Below are positions 49,587 through 58,519 of a stretch of 64,000 nucleotides of DNA, piece by piece. A model generated the notes under the pieces. It was not told the origin of the DNA and made no database searches. It saw nothing but the letters and a program-made list of their open reading frames with translations. Every line of letters starts with the position of its first letter. The stretch's first letter is position 1. This DNA comes from Roseibacillus sp. (GTDB taxonomy: Bacteria > Verrucomicrobiota > Verrucomicrobiia > Verrucomicrobiales > Akkermansiaceae): the NCBI GenBank assembly GCA_002686085.1, contig NZAC01000071.1, positions 1 to 64,000 of the forward strand, read 5' to 3'. A program made the translations under genes and the position numbers.

Positions 49587-51857
49587 GTGCCTCGAAAATT
49601 CCCCCAGCCTCTCGATCTCCTCCAGCTCACGATCCTCGGCGCTTCTTGCTGGATTGGAGCTGCCCTTTCTGGAATCGCAAACCCCGAGATTTCTTCAGTG
49701 GGCCATACTCCTGGGGGAAAAATATCATTTGAGTTAGGCCCTGACCCGGGGGGATACCATATTCTTCGCCGGTCCCACGATTTATCACAAGTGGGTAACG
49801 GGCGCCCCGTAGCCATCGTGAGAAGTAATTCCAGCAGGGTAACCATCGCTGACTCCTCCCGACCGAAGAGCAGGGCCTTTTACCAACTCTCTCATTTCAG
49901 ATCCTCCCAGACCGGAGACATCGACAATGACGGCTTTTCCGACTGGCTCGAAATGGCGAGGCCCGGCTATTACAACCCACTCAACCCGGCACCTCCCGTC
50001 AATCGGATCCACGGATCCCTGATGCTCACAGATCGAGCACACTATGAGAGAATGGCAGGTCGAGACGGGCGCCCCGGAGCACCAGAAATTCGCGAGGTCA
50101 AGTTTCTCGTCTACAACGTTCACACTCCTACCCCCGTTCTCTACTTCGCAGATACTACCCGTTATCAGTATCACTACGACTTCACCAATCAGGCGGTGAA
50201 TCGATATAACAGCGTCAGCCTCTTTCAGAGTCACACCTACTTCAACAATTCAAACCGGAGGAACCTTGCGGGAAGTCTGATCGCTCACGATAATTACGTC
50301 GACGACAAGGGACAGCGGGGGCTCTACACAGTAGAATTCTGGCCAACCGATCCTGTGGCTTTCCGATTTGTGGAAAAGGGATACGAACTAATCGCCGCGT
50401 CTATGCCCTTCGTCGACGGAAATATTGCGTATCATCCTGCAAGTGAGACTCAGCGGACAATCTATGAGGACGAAAAGGAAGCGTTTGACAATTCCTTCGT
50501 CAACGTAATCCAAACCGATGAGCTTTACCGGAATGTCGTGTTCACGGGACTTAATCCGGGTGAAGGATATGGTCGTCTTCGCGTCGTGAATGGCACTGAA
50601 ACCCTCTCAGTCCGCGATGTCGTGATCTTCCGCAATATCCCTAACGACCTCACTCACGTTGCCGGGATCATCACTGAGATTCCCCAGACCCCGCTCTCTC
50701 ACGTCAACCTCAAGGCAATGCAGAATAATACTCCAAATGCCTATATCAAGGACGCTTCCTCCAACCCCGATATCGCGCCATTAATCGGTCAGAATGTCTA
50801 TTACCGGGTTGATCGTGATGGCTTCGAAATGCGTGCTGCCTCGGACGAGGAAGTCGACGCATGGTTTGAGGCGATCAGGCCATCACAGACTCAGACACCT
50901 GTGCGGAATCTCAGCATTACCGAGATCCGGCCTCTTTCGCAGATTCGCTTCGGAGCATCCAACGCCTTCGGAGCAAAAGCAGCAAATGTGGCCGAGCTGC
51001 AAAGAATTATCCCCCGGAATTCTCCTAATGGCTATGCCATCCCATTTTACTTCTACGATGAATTCATGAAGTTCAATGGGCTTTATGATGAGGTCCTTGA
51101 AATGATCGAACAACCGCTCTTTCAAAACTCCCCTCTTTTCAGGGACGCCCTTTTGAGGCGCTTACGAGACACTATCGAGGACTCTCCACTCCCAGCCTGG
51201 ATGACCGAGGCTATAGACAGATTAAAGGCCTCATGGAGGCGCAACGTCAGCCTGAGGCTGAGATCCAGCACAAATAATGAAGACCTCGAAGGCTTTAACG
51301 GCGCTGGACTTTACAGCTCTTACACTCACGCCATCGACGAGGGCCCCTTGGAAAAGAGCGTAAAGCAGGTCTGGGCCAGCCTTTGGAACTACCGAGCCTT
51401 CGAAGAGCGTGAATTCTGGCGGATTGACCATTTCTCCGCTGCCATGGGGGTTCTGGTGCACCCAAACTACACGGGGGAGCAGGCCAATGGAGTCGGAGTC
51501 ACGACCAACATCTTCGACCCTGCATGGGAAGGGCATTATGTGAACGTGCAAGTCGGTGAAAATCTGGTCACCAATCCGGAGGCCGGGACAACCCCGGAAG
51601 AGTATCTCATTGCTCAGCTATTTGGAGGATCAGACGAAATTCAATATATCCGGTTCTCGAATCTGCTTCCGCGGGGAGAGACCATCCTCACCCGCGCTCA
51701 AGCTCTTGACCTCAAGATCAAGATGGATCTGATTCACAACCATTTCCGCTCCTTATATCAGCCTGCTAACTGGTCCTCTTGGGCAATGGAAGTGGAGTTC
51801 AAGATTACCGAAGATGGAGACCTGCTGATTAAGCAGGCTCGCCCCTGGGTTTTCTAG
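49587..51857 (+). CDS. secreted PEP/pyruvate-binding (PPDK-N-like) protein
   Basis: 756 residues from GTG. A signal sequence (LTILGASCWIGAALSGI) with a short N-terminal module (about 37-105, ends RAFYQLSHF) is followed by an acidic calcium-like loop (DIDNDGFSDWLEMA, about 112-125). Then an unfamiliar beta-rich part leads to an H-domain-like strand, EIPQTPLSHVNLKAMQNN (His372), which resembles the phosphohistidine swivel of PEP-utilising enzymes. The C-terminal half (about 460-756) is an ATP-grasp PPDK_N domain: NAFGAKAANVAELQRI, SLRLRSSTNNEDLEGFNGAG and LIKQARPWVF. Domain order is swivel before ATP-grasp, and the protein appears exported. Function unknown: a pyruvate/water-dikinase-like reaction in the periplasm would lack ATP. 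Confidence 0.78.
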   Translation: MPRKFPQPLDLLQLTILGASCWIGAALSGIANPEISSVGHTPGGKISFELGPDPGGYHILRRSHDLSQVGNGRPVAIVRSNSSRVTIADSSRPKSRAFYQLSHFRSSQTGDIDNDGFSDWLEMARPGYYNPLNPAPPVNRIHGSLMLTDRAHYERMAGRDGRPGAPEIREVKFLVYNVHTPTPVLYFADTTRYQYHYDFTNQAVNRYNSVSLFQSHTYFNNSNRRNLAGSLIAHDNYVDDKGQRGLYTVEFWPTDPVAFRFVEKGYELIAASMPFVDGNIAYHPASETQRTIYEDEKEAFDNSFVNVIQTDELYRNVVFTGLNPGEGYGRLRVVNGTETLSVRDVVIFRNIPNDLTHVAGIITEIPQTPLSHVNLKAMQNNTPNAYIKDASSNPDIAPLIGQNVYYRVDRDGFEMRAASDEEVDAWFEAIRPSQTQTPVRNLSITEIRPLSQIRFGASNAFGAKAANVAELQRIIPRNSPNGYAIPFYFYDEFMKFNGLYDEVLEMIEQPLFQNSPLFRDALLRRLRDTIEDSPLPAWMTEAIDRLKASWRRNVSLRLRSSTNNEDLEGFNGAGLYSSYTHAIDEGPLEKSVKQVWASLWNYRAFEEREFWRIDHFSAAMGVLVHPNYTGEQANGVGVTTNIFDPAWEGHYVNVQVGENLVTNPEAGTTPEEYLIAQLFGGSDEIQYIRFSNLLPRGETILTRAQALDLKIKMDLIHNHFRSLYQPANWSSWAMEVEFKITEDGDLLIKQARPWVF

Positions 51858-52000
51858 ATAAGGGCAACATCATCAAGATGCTTCAAAGCACGATCCCTTC
51901 TACCCCGAAGCGGTAGGAGAAATATTAAGAGTCGGTTAAGGCCGTAAAGGATCGGTAAAGTGCATGGTGCCATCGTGCGGACTGTGGTTCATGGTTATCC

Positions 52001-53356
52001 ATGAAAAAACCTGTAGCTCGCTCTCATCTCGCTCTCCTACTCGCAAGCCTCGCCGGGGCAGCCTCCGCGGAGGCTCAGATCCCGACAGATTCACACATTA
52101 ATTTTTCTCCTCTGCCAGAAAATGGGTTCATGCGAATCGCTATTGCCGACCCGGGGAATCACACGTGGAATCTACAAGTCTCACATGACCTTCTTTTCTG
52201 GTATGAATTCGAGACGATCAAAGTTCACAATGGGAGATTTGCCAAGAACCTGCACGTTCTCGAGAACACTCCTCGATCCTTCTACCGTCTGAACTTCGAC
52301 CCTGTCCTCCAAGCAGGTGAGAGCAGGGTTAGCCAGGCTTTGGCTCTTCCATCCACCCCCGACAACTACGCTCTTCCCTCTCTTCCCGCGCACTTCCTTA
52401 CCCCTCGGGTCATCGCCCAGGACAACACCCCGGCAGACAATCCCGTGACAGACCGCACAGCGACGCTCGGACGAGTCCTTTTCTACGACAAGCGCCTCTC
52501 TGCCAATAATACCATCTCATGCGCATCCTGCCATCAGCAGGAGCATGGTTTCTCAGATCCTCGTCAGTTCAGCATCGGATTTCGGGGCGAGGAAACCGAT
52601 CGAAACTCTATGGGGCTCACTAATGCAAAATACTATGAGCGAGGACATTTCTTCTGGGACGAGCGTTCGCAAACTCTGGAAGAGCAGGTCCTTGAACCCA
52701 TCCAGAACGAGGTCGAAATGGGACTGACACTGGATGAACTCGTCACAAAAGTTTCCGCAGAGCGCTACTATGCAGAACTTTTCACCTCAGCGTTCGGAGA
52801 CGCCGTTGTCACCTCGGAACGAATCTCTCTCGCCCTCGCTCAGTTTATTCGCAGCATCATCTCAACGGAATCCAAGTTCGACCTCGGAAGGTCTTCCAAC
52901 TTTTCCAACTTTACCCCGCAGGAAAACCAGGGGCGGCGAATCTTCAATGGCCAAGGGCGTTGTGACGACTGCCACGGAACCGACAACTTTGTCTCCGACA
53001 CTGTTTTCAATAATGGACTTGAAAACCCCTACACGGACCCGGGTATAGGTGCCATCACCCGTCGGCAGCAGGATCTCGGTAAATTCAAAACTCCCTCTCT
53101 GCGGAACATCGCCCTCACAGGGCCATACATGCACGATGGTCGGTTCAGGACCTTGGAAGAAGTGGTCGAATTCTACGACTCCCAGGTGGTCAACCATCCC
53201 AATCTCGCCCCTCAACTCCGAAACAATAATCGCCCTATCCGATTAAACCTCAGCGAGGCAGAGAAAAGGGCCCTCGTGGCGTTCCTCAATACCCTGACTG
53301 ATCCCAATCTCACGACTGACCCAAAATATTCTGACCCCTTCAATTACGGGGACTAA
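52001..53356 (+). CDS. di-heme cytochrome c peroxidase (MauG/CcpA family)
   Basis: 451 residues. Signal peptide MKKPVARSHLALLLASLAGA. A short N-terminal module (about 35-100, containing VSHDLLFWYEF and SFYRLNFD) is not part of the peroxidase fold. The di-heme part has SCASCHQQEHGFSD (Cys174, Cys177, His178) and RCDDCHGTDNF (Cys321, Cys324, His325). Downstream KTPSLRNIALTGPYMHDGRF is the family signature. Reduces H2O2 in the periplasm or acts like MauG. It follows the PPDK-like protein by 143 bases on the same strand; a terminator follows. Confidence 0.93.
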   Translation: MKKPVARSHLALLLASLAGAASAEAQIPTDSHINFSPLPENGFMRIAIADPGNHTWNLQVSHDLLFWYEFETIKVHNGRFAKNLHVLENTPRSFYRLNFDPVLQAGESRVSQALALPSTPDNYALPSLPAHFLTPRVIAQDNTPADNPVTDRTATLGRVLFYDKRLSANNTISCASCHQQEHGFSDPRQFSIGFRGEETDRNSMGLTNAKYYERGHFFWDERSQTLEEQVLEPIQNEVEMGLTLDELVTKVSAERYYAELFTSAFGDAVVTSERISLALAQFIRSIISTESKFDLGRSSNFSNFTPQENQGRRIFNGQGRCDDCHGTDNFVSDTVFNNGLENPYTDPGIGAITRRQQDLGKFKTPSLRNIALTGPYMHDGRFRTLEEVVEFYDSQVVNHPNLAPQLRNNNRPIRLNLSEAEKRALVAFLNTLTDPNLTTDPKYSDPFNYGD

Positions 53357-53380
53357 TTTCCAAAGGACAATCCACACAAG

Positions 53381-53405
53381 GCGACCCCTCGTTTGCAGGG
53401 GTCGC
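53381..53405 (+). terminator. terminator after the di-heme peroxidase gene
   Basis: Perfect 8-base stem GCGACCCC/GGGGTCGC (53381-53388 with 53398-53405), 9-base loop, followed by TGTCGTGTTCTT, only moderately T-rich. It lies 25 bases after the stop. Confidence 0.55.
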
Positions 53406-53487
53406 TGTCGTGTTCTTAACGGCAGACATCCCCCAGAAGTCGCGCTAGGCTATGCCCCGATAGCCCTGTTCTGTGACTTCGAAGCCC

Positions 53488-55848
53488 ATGCGTATTCCAT
53501 ATCTGCTCTTCTGCCTTCTCCTTCTTCTGGAAGGCCCGGCTCACACACTCCGGGCAAGCCCTGCCGCTTTTCGTCCTGAGACGCTGAAGCAGGTAGACAC
53601 CGTAATATTGGAGGCTATCCAGAAAAAGAAACTCCCCGGCGGAGTTCTATGGCTGGAGCGGGGTGATGAGATCTACCGTAAAGCCTACGGCCAACGGTCA
53701 TTGGTTCCCGTGAAAGAGGACATGTCAGTCGATACCATCTTCGACGCAGCATCTCTCACCAAGGTGATTGCTACCGCTCCATGCATCCTGCAACTGATCG
53801 AGAATTCACAGATCACGCTTGAGGACAAAGCCTCCAAATTTCTTCCCGAGCTTACGGGAGACCCTAACAAGTCTAGAATTACGATCCGTCACCTTCTTAC
53901 CCATACGAGTGGCCTCCTCCCCGGAATTCGCAAGGGATACGACTGGAGCGGAATACACACCGGCATTGCCCTTGCATGCAGTGAACCTTCGATCGGGCAT
54001 GCCGGCTACGAACACCGATATAGCGATATTAATTTCATTCTGCTGGGAGAAATTGTCAGCAGAGTTACAGGGAAACCTCTATCCGCTTTCGCGCAGGAAA
54101 CTATTTTCGACCCTTTGCAAATGAAGGACACCTTTTTCCATCCTGCAGAAACATACCTGCCCCGGATCGCCCCTACGACCATGATGGATGACGGGAGCGT
54201 CCTCAAGGGAGTCGTTCATGACCCCACGGCAGGGGCCATGGCAGGCGAAGCAGGTCATGCGGGCCTCTTCACCAGCGCCCATGATCTTGCACGCTTTGCC
54301 CGCATGATCCTGCAGGGCGGGCAGCTGGAAGGAGCACGCATTCTGCGCCCTGAGACCGTTAAACTTATGTCCTCCGTCCAGACTCCAGAGGCCGTCTCCG
54401 TTCGTCGAGGGCTTGGTTTCGATATTGATTCTCCTTATGCGGGACCTCGTGGAAAAAACTTTCCGCTTGGCTCCTTCGGTCATTCCGGATGGACCGGCAC
54501 CTCTCTCTGGATCGACCCCTTCAGCCGCACCACGGTCATCTTCCTGAGTAACCGGAATCACCCTTCGGGGGGAGATGTCCGCAAACTGCGCTATCAGCTC
54601 GGCAACCTCGCTGCGGAGGCTACGGGCTTCGACTTCACAGCGGTCTCAGGGGCCCTGCCTGAGGTGACGGACCGGAAGACGACAGATACCCCGGAGAAGG
54701 TTCAATATCCGGTCGGGAATGTTCTCAGTGGAATCGATGTCCTGATCGCTAGCGCCTTTGCTCCCCTGAATGATCTCAGGGTTGGTCTCATCACCAACCC
54801 AACAGGACTGAACCGGGATCGCAGGAGCACGATTGACCTTCTCTACGAAGCACCCTCAGTGAAATTGGTCTCTCTTTTCGGCCCGGAACACGGCATCCGT
54901 GGCACAGCAGACGGAAAGGTTGAAGACGGAGTCGATAGCCGGACCGGACTCCCCATTCGGAGCCTCTACGCTGGGAAGGATCGTCGCAAACCGAGCCCGG
55001 AGCATCTGAAAGAGATTGATGCCCTCGTCTTTGACATGCAGGACATCGGGTGCCGCTTCTATACCTACCTTTCCACCATGGGCCTCGCAATGGAGGCAGC
55101 AAAGGAAGCGGGAATCCAGTTTGTCGTCCTTGATCGTGTGAATCCGTTGGGCGGTGAAAAAGTGGCGGGTCCACTCCGTGACGGGGACCAGAAATTCGTC
55201 GCCTTCCACGATATTCCATTACAACACGGTATGACCGCGGGAGAGATCGCCAGGCTCTACCAGAGCGAACTCTACCCCGAGCTGGACCTCTCGGTAGTCC
55301 CCCTTCGCCATTGGAAACGATCCATGCGCTTTGACGAAACGGGGCTCCCATGGATCAAGCCTTCCCCAAATATGCCCAACCTCGCTGCTGCTACCCTCTA
55401 TCCGGGTATTGGTCTACTGGAATTCACCAATCTTTCTGTAGGCAGAGGAACTAGTCTTCCTTTTGAACTTGTTGGCGCACCATATATCGAACCTGAAGCG
55501 CTCGCCTCGCAGCTCAGTGCAACAAATCTCCCAGGGCTCGAATTCGTTCCTGTCAGATTCACTCCGGAAGCCAGCGTTTTTGAAGGTGAGGAATGTGGTG
55601 GCGTGCGCATTCTCCTGAAGAATCCATTCACCTGCGAATCTCCTCGTCTCGGCCTCACCCTGGCCCAGTCACTGCGGAAACTCTACCCGGACCAATGGCA
55701 AACTGAAAAGCTGAATACCCTTCTCTGCCACCCCTTCACCGAAAAGGCAATTTTGGACCAGCGTCCGTATGAGTCCATCATCGCGGAGTGGAGAAAAGAC
55801 TTGGATAGCTTCAGAGAGCGCCGCAGAAACTTTCTGCTGTATCAATAA
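53488..55848 (+). CDS. secreted serine beta-lactamase-like/DUF1343 (NamZ) fusion protein
   Basis: 786 residues. Signal peptide MRIPYLLFCLLLLLEGPAHT. Residues about 28-385 form a class C beta-lactamase/penicillin-binding fold with Ser89-Leu-Thr-Lys92 (SLTK), Tyr178 in RYSDINF, and HSGWTG for the KTG-like motif. Residues about 425-786 form DUF1343, the NamZ exo-beta-N-acetylmuramidase family: VGLITNPTGLNRDRRSTIDL, SLFGPEHGIRGTADGKVEDG, DMQDIGCRFYTYLSTMGLAM and YPGIGLLEFTNLSVGRGTSL. It should act on peptidoglycan fragments: NamZ removes MurNAc from the non-reducing end, and the lactamase-like part may cleave peptides. ATG 53488 is nearer the signal peptide than the GTG at 53473. Confidence 0.88.
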   Translation: MRIPYLLFCLLLLLEGPAHTLRASPAAFRPETLKQVDTVILEAIQKKKLPGGVLWLERGDEIYRKAYGQRSLVPVKEDMSVDTIFDAASLTKVIATAPCILQLIENSQITLEDKASKFLPELTGDPNKSRITIRHLLTHTSGLLPGIRKGYDWSGIHTGIALACSEPSIGHAGYEHRYSDINFILLGEIVSRVTGKPLSAFAQETIFDPLQMKDTFFHPAETYLPRIAPTTMMDDGSVLKGVVHDPTAGAMAGEAGHAGLFTSAHDLARFARMILQGGQLEGARILRPETVKLMSSVQTPEAVSVRRGLGFDIDSPYAGPRGKNFPLGSFGHSGWTGTSLWIDPFSRTTVIFLSNRNHPSGGDVRKLRYQLGNLAAEATGFDFTAVSGALPEVTDRKTTDTPEKVQYPVGNVLSGIDVLIASAFAPLNDLRVGLITNPTGLNRDRRSTIDLLYEAPSVKLVSLFGPEHGIRGTADGKVEDGVDSRTGLPIRSLYAGKDRRKPSPEHLKEIDALVFDMQDIGCRFYTYLSTMGLAMEAAKEAGIQFVVLDRVNPLGGEKVAGPLRDGDQKFVAFHDIPLQHGMTAGEIARLYQSELYPELDLSVVPLRHWKRSMRFDETGLPWIKPSPNMPNLAAATLYPGIGLLEFTNLSVGRGTSLPFELVGAPYIEPEALASQLSATNLPGLEFVPVRFTPEASVFEGEECGGVRILLKNPFTCESPRLGLTLAQSLRKLYPDQWQTEKLNTLLCHPFTEKAILDQRPYESIIAEWRKDLDSFRERRRNFLLYQ

Positions 55849-55856
55849 GCCCCCAT

Positions 55857-56090
55857 CATGAATCAGCACGCGTGGGATACCCGCTGGTAGGGATGATTTT
55901 GTCCGGAGAGGCTTACAGCAAAAACCTCAGATTCGCATCCATTGACTTTGATTCGACCGAGAGCGATCCCTCTATCCGAGTAAGCATCATCAAAGGCGCT
56001 TGGAAAGTCCCCGTCGACTGGACATGGAAGCTCTCGGAGCTCAGCCCCCCGGGGGCCTTTACGCTGGCGCCCGGTCTTCTTTCTCTCTAG
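55857..56090 (+). pseudogene. probable remnant of a PhoD-like phosphatase C-terminus
   Basis: A frame open from the end of the upstream gene to the stop at 56090 reads GYPLVGMILSGEAYSK, NLRFASIDFDSTESDPSIRV, then WKLSELSPPGAF. Order and motifs (hydrophobic/SG segment, N-F-x-x-I-D-F-D, D-P-S-I-R-V, L-S-E-L-x-P) resemble the end of PhoD/alkaline-phosphatase-D-type proteins as I recall them. There is no catalytic part, no good start and no room upstream, since the previous gene ends at 55848. I read it as a decayed fragment; a genuine small protein from GTG 55872 is possible but less likely. Confidence 0.4.
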
Positions 56091-56104
56091 GAAGGCAGGC
56101 CACC

Positions 56105-57457
56105 ATGAAACATACGCTCTCACTTCTTGCCTGTCTTCTCGGCGCCCTGCCCCTTTCGGGACTGGCTGACGTCTCTCTTCCTCGGATTTTTGGGAGTCAC
56201 ATGGTGCTCCAGCGAGGGACTCCACTCAAGGTCTGGGGAACTGCCGACTCCGGAGAAAAGGTCGCTCTCAAGTTCGGGTCACGTAACTTTTCTGCAACTG
56301 CGGACGAGAATGGCAAGTGGCACATCAATCTGCCAACCCTGAAGGCCGATGGAGGCAAGTCCCACAAAATGATCATCAAGGGGAAAAACACCATCATTCT
56401 AGAAGACATCTTGATTGGTGACGTGTGGATAGGGTCCGGGCAGTCCAATATGGAGTGGAACCTGAATCAGAGCGAAGGCCGCGATGAGTTTATCAAGGCC
56501 GCCAACCACCCGGGAATCCGTCTTTTTCACATTCCGAAGAAACAGTTCGATACGCCGCAGACCGATGTCAATGCAGCATGGAAGCCATGCACTTCTTCCA
56601 ATATCCCTGGGTTTTCCGCGGTCCTCTACCATTTTGGTAAAGCGATCCACACGGACCAGAGTGTTCCCGTTGGGCTGATCAACAGCTCGTGGGGAGGCTC
56701 TCCCATTGAGCCCTGGACTGTGACAGATGCTGGTTCAGGAAAAATGTATAACGGTATGATTGCCCCAATTGTGGATTTTAAGGTAACCGGCACGATCTGG
56801 TATCAGGGCGAGACCAATTGCATCCAGAAAAACGGATTAGCGTATACCGGAAAGATGAAAGATCTCATCGAAGGATGGCGTCGCGTGTTTAACAATGAGA
56901 GTATGCCTTTTTACTTTGTCCAGATTGCTCCGTGGAGTGGAGGTTCCTACGCTTCAGGGCAACTTCCCGCCCTCTGGGAAGCTCAGTGCGCTACCCTAAA
57001 GATTCCTCATACAGGAATGGCAGTAACCACGGACATCGTACACAACATCGGGGATATCCACCCTCGAAACAAACATGAGGTGGGTGGCCGGCTGGCCCGC
57101 TGGGCCCTCGCAAAGCACTACAAGAGCCAAGAAGTGATCTACTCTGGACCCCTTTACAAGGCCATGAAGATTGAAAAGAGCACAATCCGCGTGGCATTCG
57201 CTCACGCAAACGGCCTCAAGGCGAGAGATGGAAAGAGCCTTTCAGAATTTCAAATTGCGGGTGCGGACGGTCAATTCGTCGACGCTGATGCAAAGATTGT
57301 CGGCGATCAAGTTCTCGTCACTGCTGAGAGGATTAAACAGCCTACTCAGGTCCGGTTTGGCTGGCATAAGGTCGCAAACCCCAATCTGATCAATGGAGAA
57401 GGACTTCCTGCCTCCCCATTCCAGACTGAAAATTGGACGGGCGGTACCGGAGAATAA
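56105..57457 (+). CDS. sialate O-acetylesterase (SASA family)
   Basis: 450 residues. Signal peptide MKHTLSLLACLLGALPLSGLA. SGNH-type esterase: GSGQSNMEW (Ser114), NSSWGGSPIEPW, WYQGETN and the catalytic Asp/His in DIHPRNKHEVG. Removes acetyl groups from sialic acids or acetylated glycans in the periplasm. The ATG 56105 is preceded by AGGAAGG, a good ribosome-binding site; the 35 upstream residues of the longer frame (from 56000) belong to other sequence. It is followed by the amidohydrolase 51 bases later, probably one transcript. Confidence 0.92.
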   Translation: MKHTLSLLACLLGALPLSGLADVSLPRIFGSHMVLQRGTPLKVWGTADSGEKVALKFGSRNFSATADENGKWHINLPTLKADGGKSHKMIIKGKNTIILEDILIGDVWIGSGQSNMEWNLNQSEGRDEFIKAANHPGIRLFHIPKKQFDTPQTDVNAAWKPCTSSNIPGFSAVLYHFGKAIHTDQSVPVGLINSSWGGSPIEPWTVTDAGSGKMYNGMIAPIVDFKVTGTIWYQGETNCIQKNGLAYTGKMKDLIEGWRRVFNNESMPFYFVQIAPWSGGSYASGQLPALWEAQCATLKIPHTGMAVTTDIVHNIGDIHPRNKHEVGGRLARWALAKHYKSQEVIYSGPLYKAMKIEKSTIRVAFAHANGLKARDGKSLSEFQIAGADGQFVDADAKIVGDQVLVTAERIKQPTQVRFGWHKVANPNLINGEGLPASPFQTENWTGGTGE

Positions 57458-57508
57458 AGGTGTCAATTGTTCAACCTCGAGATCGGCAGACCATTACCTC
57501 TTTTTGAC

Positions 57509-58432
57509 ATGAACCTCAGCAAGGTATTCTTCCTCGTCCTGATCGGATCCCAGATAGCCGGAGCCGATATTCAACCCGTCAAACATCTCATCGATACCCA
57601 TATCCACCTCTACGACACGACGCGAGAGCAGAAGGTCGGCTGGCCTCCGGAAGAGGACAAGGTGCTCTACAAACCCCATCTCCCAACGGAATACAGTAGA
57701 TTAGCAAAAGCAGCGGGAGTGACAGGTGTAGTCGTTGTCGAGGCAAGCGATCGTCTCGAAGACAACCGATGGGTACTTGACTTGGTCAAGGGTGACCCTT
57801 TCTACATTGGCCTCGTCGGAAATGTGGATGTCTACCGCGAGGATTTTTCCCAGCATGTCGCTCTTCTGAAAAGAGACCGGCGCTTTGTGGGCGTGCGAGC
57901 CCGAGGATCCAAGCCCATCGACTTTACCCACGATCTGGTCCTCTCAAATCTTAACATGCTGTCACAGCAGAGCCTCACCATGGACTACCTGACCAATGGA
58001 GGAGGAATTCCCGGCATCAAGATCGCGGACAAACTGGCAAGAACCATTCCCAACCTGACTATCGTAGTCGACCACTGCCTTGGATATGATTTCGATGGCA
58101 AGCCTCCCTCCCAGGAATGGATGACCGCAGTTGAAAGCCTTGCCTCCAACAAGAATGTCTACTGCAAGATTTCTGGACTATATCAGCGGTGTGCAACACA
58201 GCCGGCGATCAAGGAACCGAGCCATTACAGAGCAGTCCTCGACGCTCTCTGGACTCAATTCGGATCCAAGCGACTCATATATGGTTCCAACTGGCCATGC
58301 ACCAAGCATAGCGGGAGCTACGCGAGCTTCCTGAAGCTCGTGGACAGCTGGATCTCCAGCAAGGGAGCAGAGGCTCGTGAGGATTACTACTGGAGAAATT
58401 CCGCCACTGCCTACCGCCTTCCCCTGAAGTAA
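57509..58432 (+). CDS. secreted amidohydrolase (amidohydrolase-2 TIM-barrel)
   Basis: 307 residues. Signal peptide MNLSKVFFLVLIGSQIAGA. Amidohydrolase_2 fold: LIDTHIHLYDTT (His31, His33), DHCLGYDF later and IYGSNWPCTKHSGSY near the end (Asp/Asn-type metal and substrate segment). Similar proteins hydrolyse L-rhamnono-, fucono- or galactono-lactones; the substrate here is unknown. The ATG 57509 precedes the signal peptide; an in-frame TTG at 57467 does not. Downstream is a terminator that serves the opposite strand. Confidence 0.86.
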   Translation: MNLSKVFFLVLIGSQIAGADIQPVKHLIDTHIHLYDTTREQKVGWPPEEDKVLYKPHLPTEYSRLAKAAGVTGVVVVEASDRLEDNRWVLDLVKGDPFYIGLVGNVDVYREDFSQHVALLKRDRRFVGVRARGSKPIDFTHDLVLSNLNMLSQQSLTMDYLTNGGGIPGIKIADKLARTIPNLTIVVDHCLGYDFDGKPPSQEWMTAVESLASNKNVYCKISGLYQRCATQPAIKEPSHYRAVLDALWTQFGSKRLIYGSNWPCTKHSGSYASFLKLVDSWISSKGAEAREDYYWRNSATAYRLPLK

Positions 58433-58455
58433 AGGCGCACCTTTCCTGCACACAA

Positions 58456-58480
58456 AAACCGCCCTCATTGAAGAGGGCGG
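58456..58480 (-). terminator. terminator downstream of the azurin-dehydrogenase gene
   Basis: A 9-base stem, ACCGCCCTC/GAGGGCGGT (about 58458-58466 and 58473-58481), with a short loop. On the minus strand it is followed by TTTTTGTGTGC. It lies about 40 bases after the stop at 58520 (minus). The T-run is absent on the plus side. Confidence 0.8.
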
Positions 58481-58519
58481 TGATAGCTTCGCGGAAGAAG
58501 CCCGACAACCTGACTGGGA

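Noticed and set aside
55863-56225. 120-codon minus frame over the NamZ-esterase gap
   Set aside because: It overlaps the start of the esterase and the PhoD-like fragment on the opposite strand; no domain.
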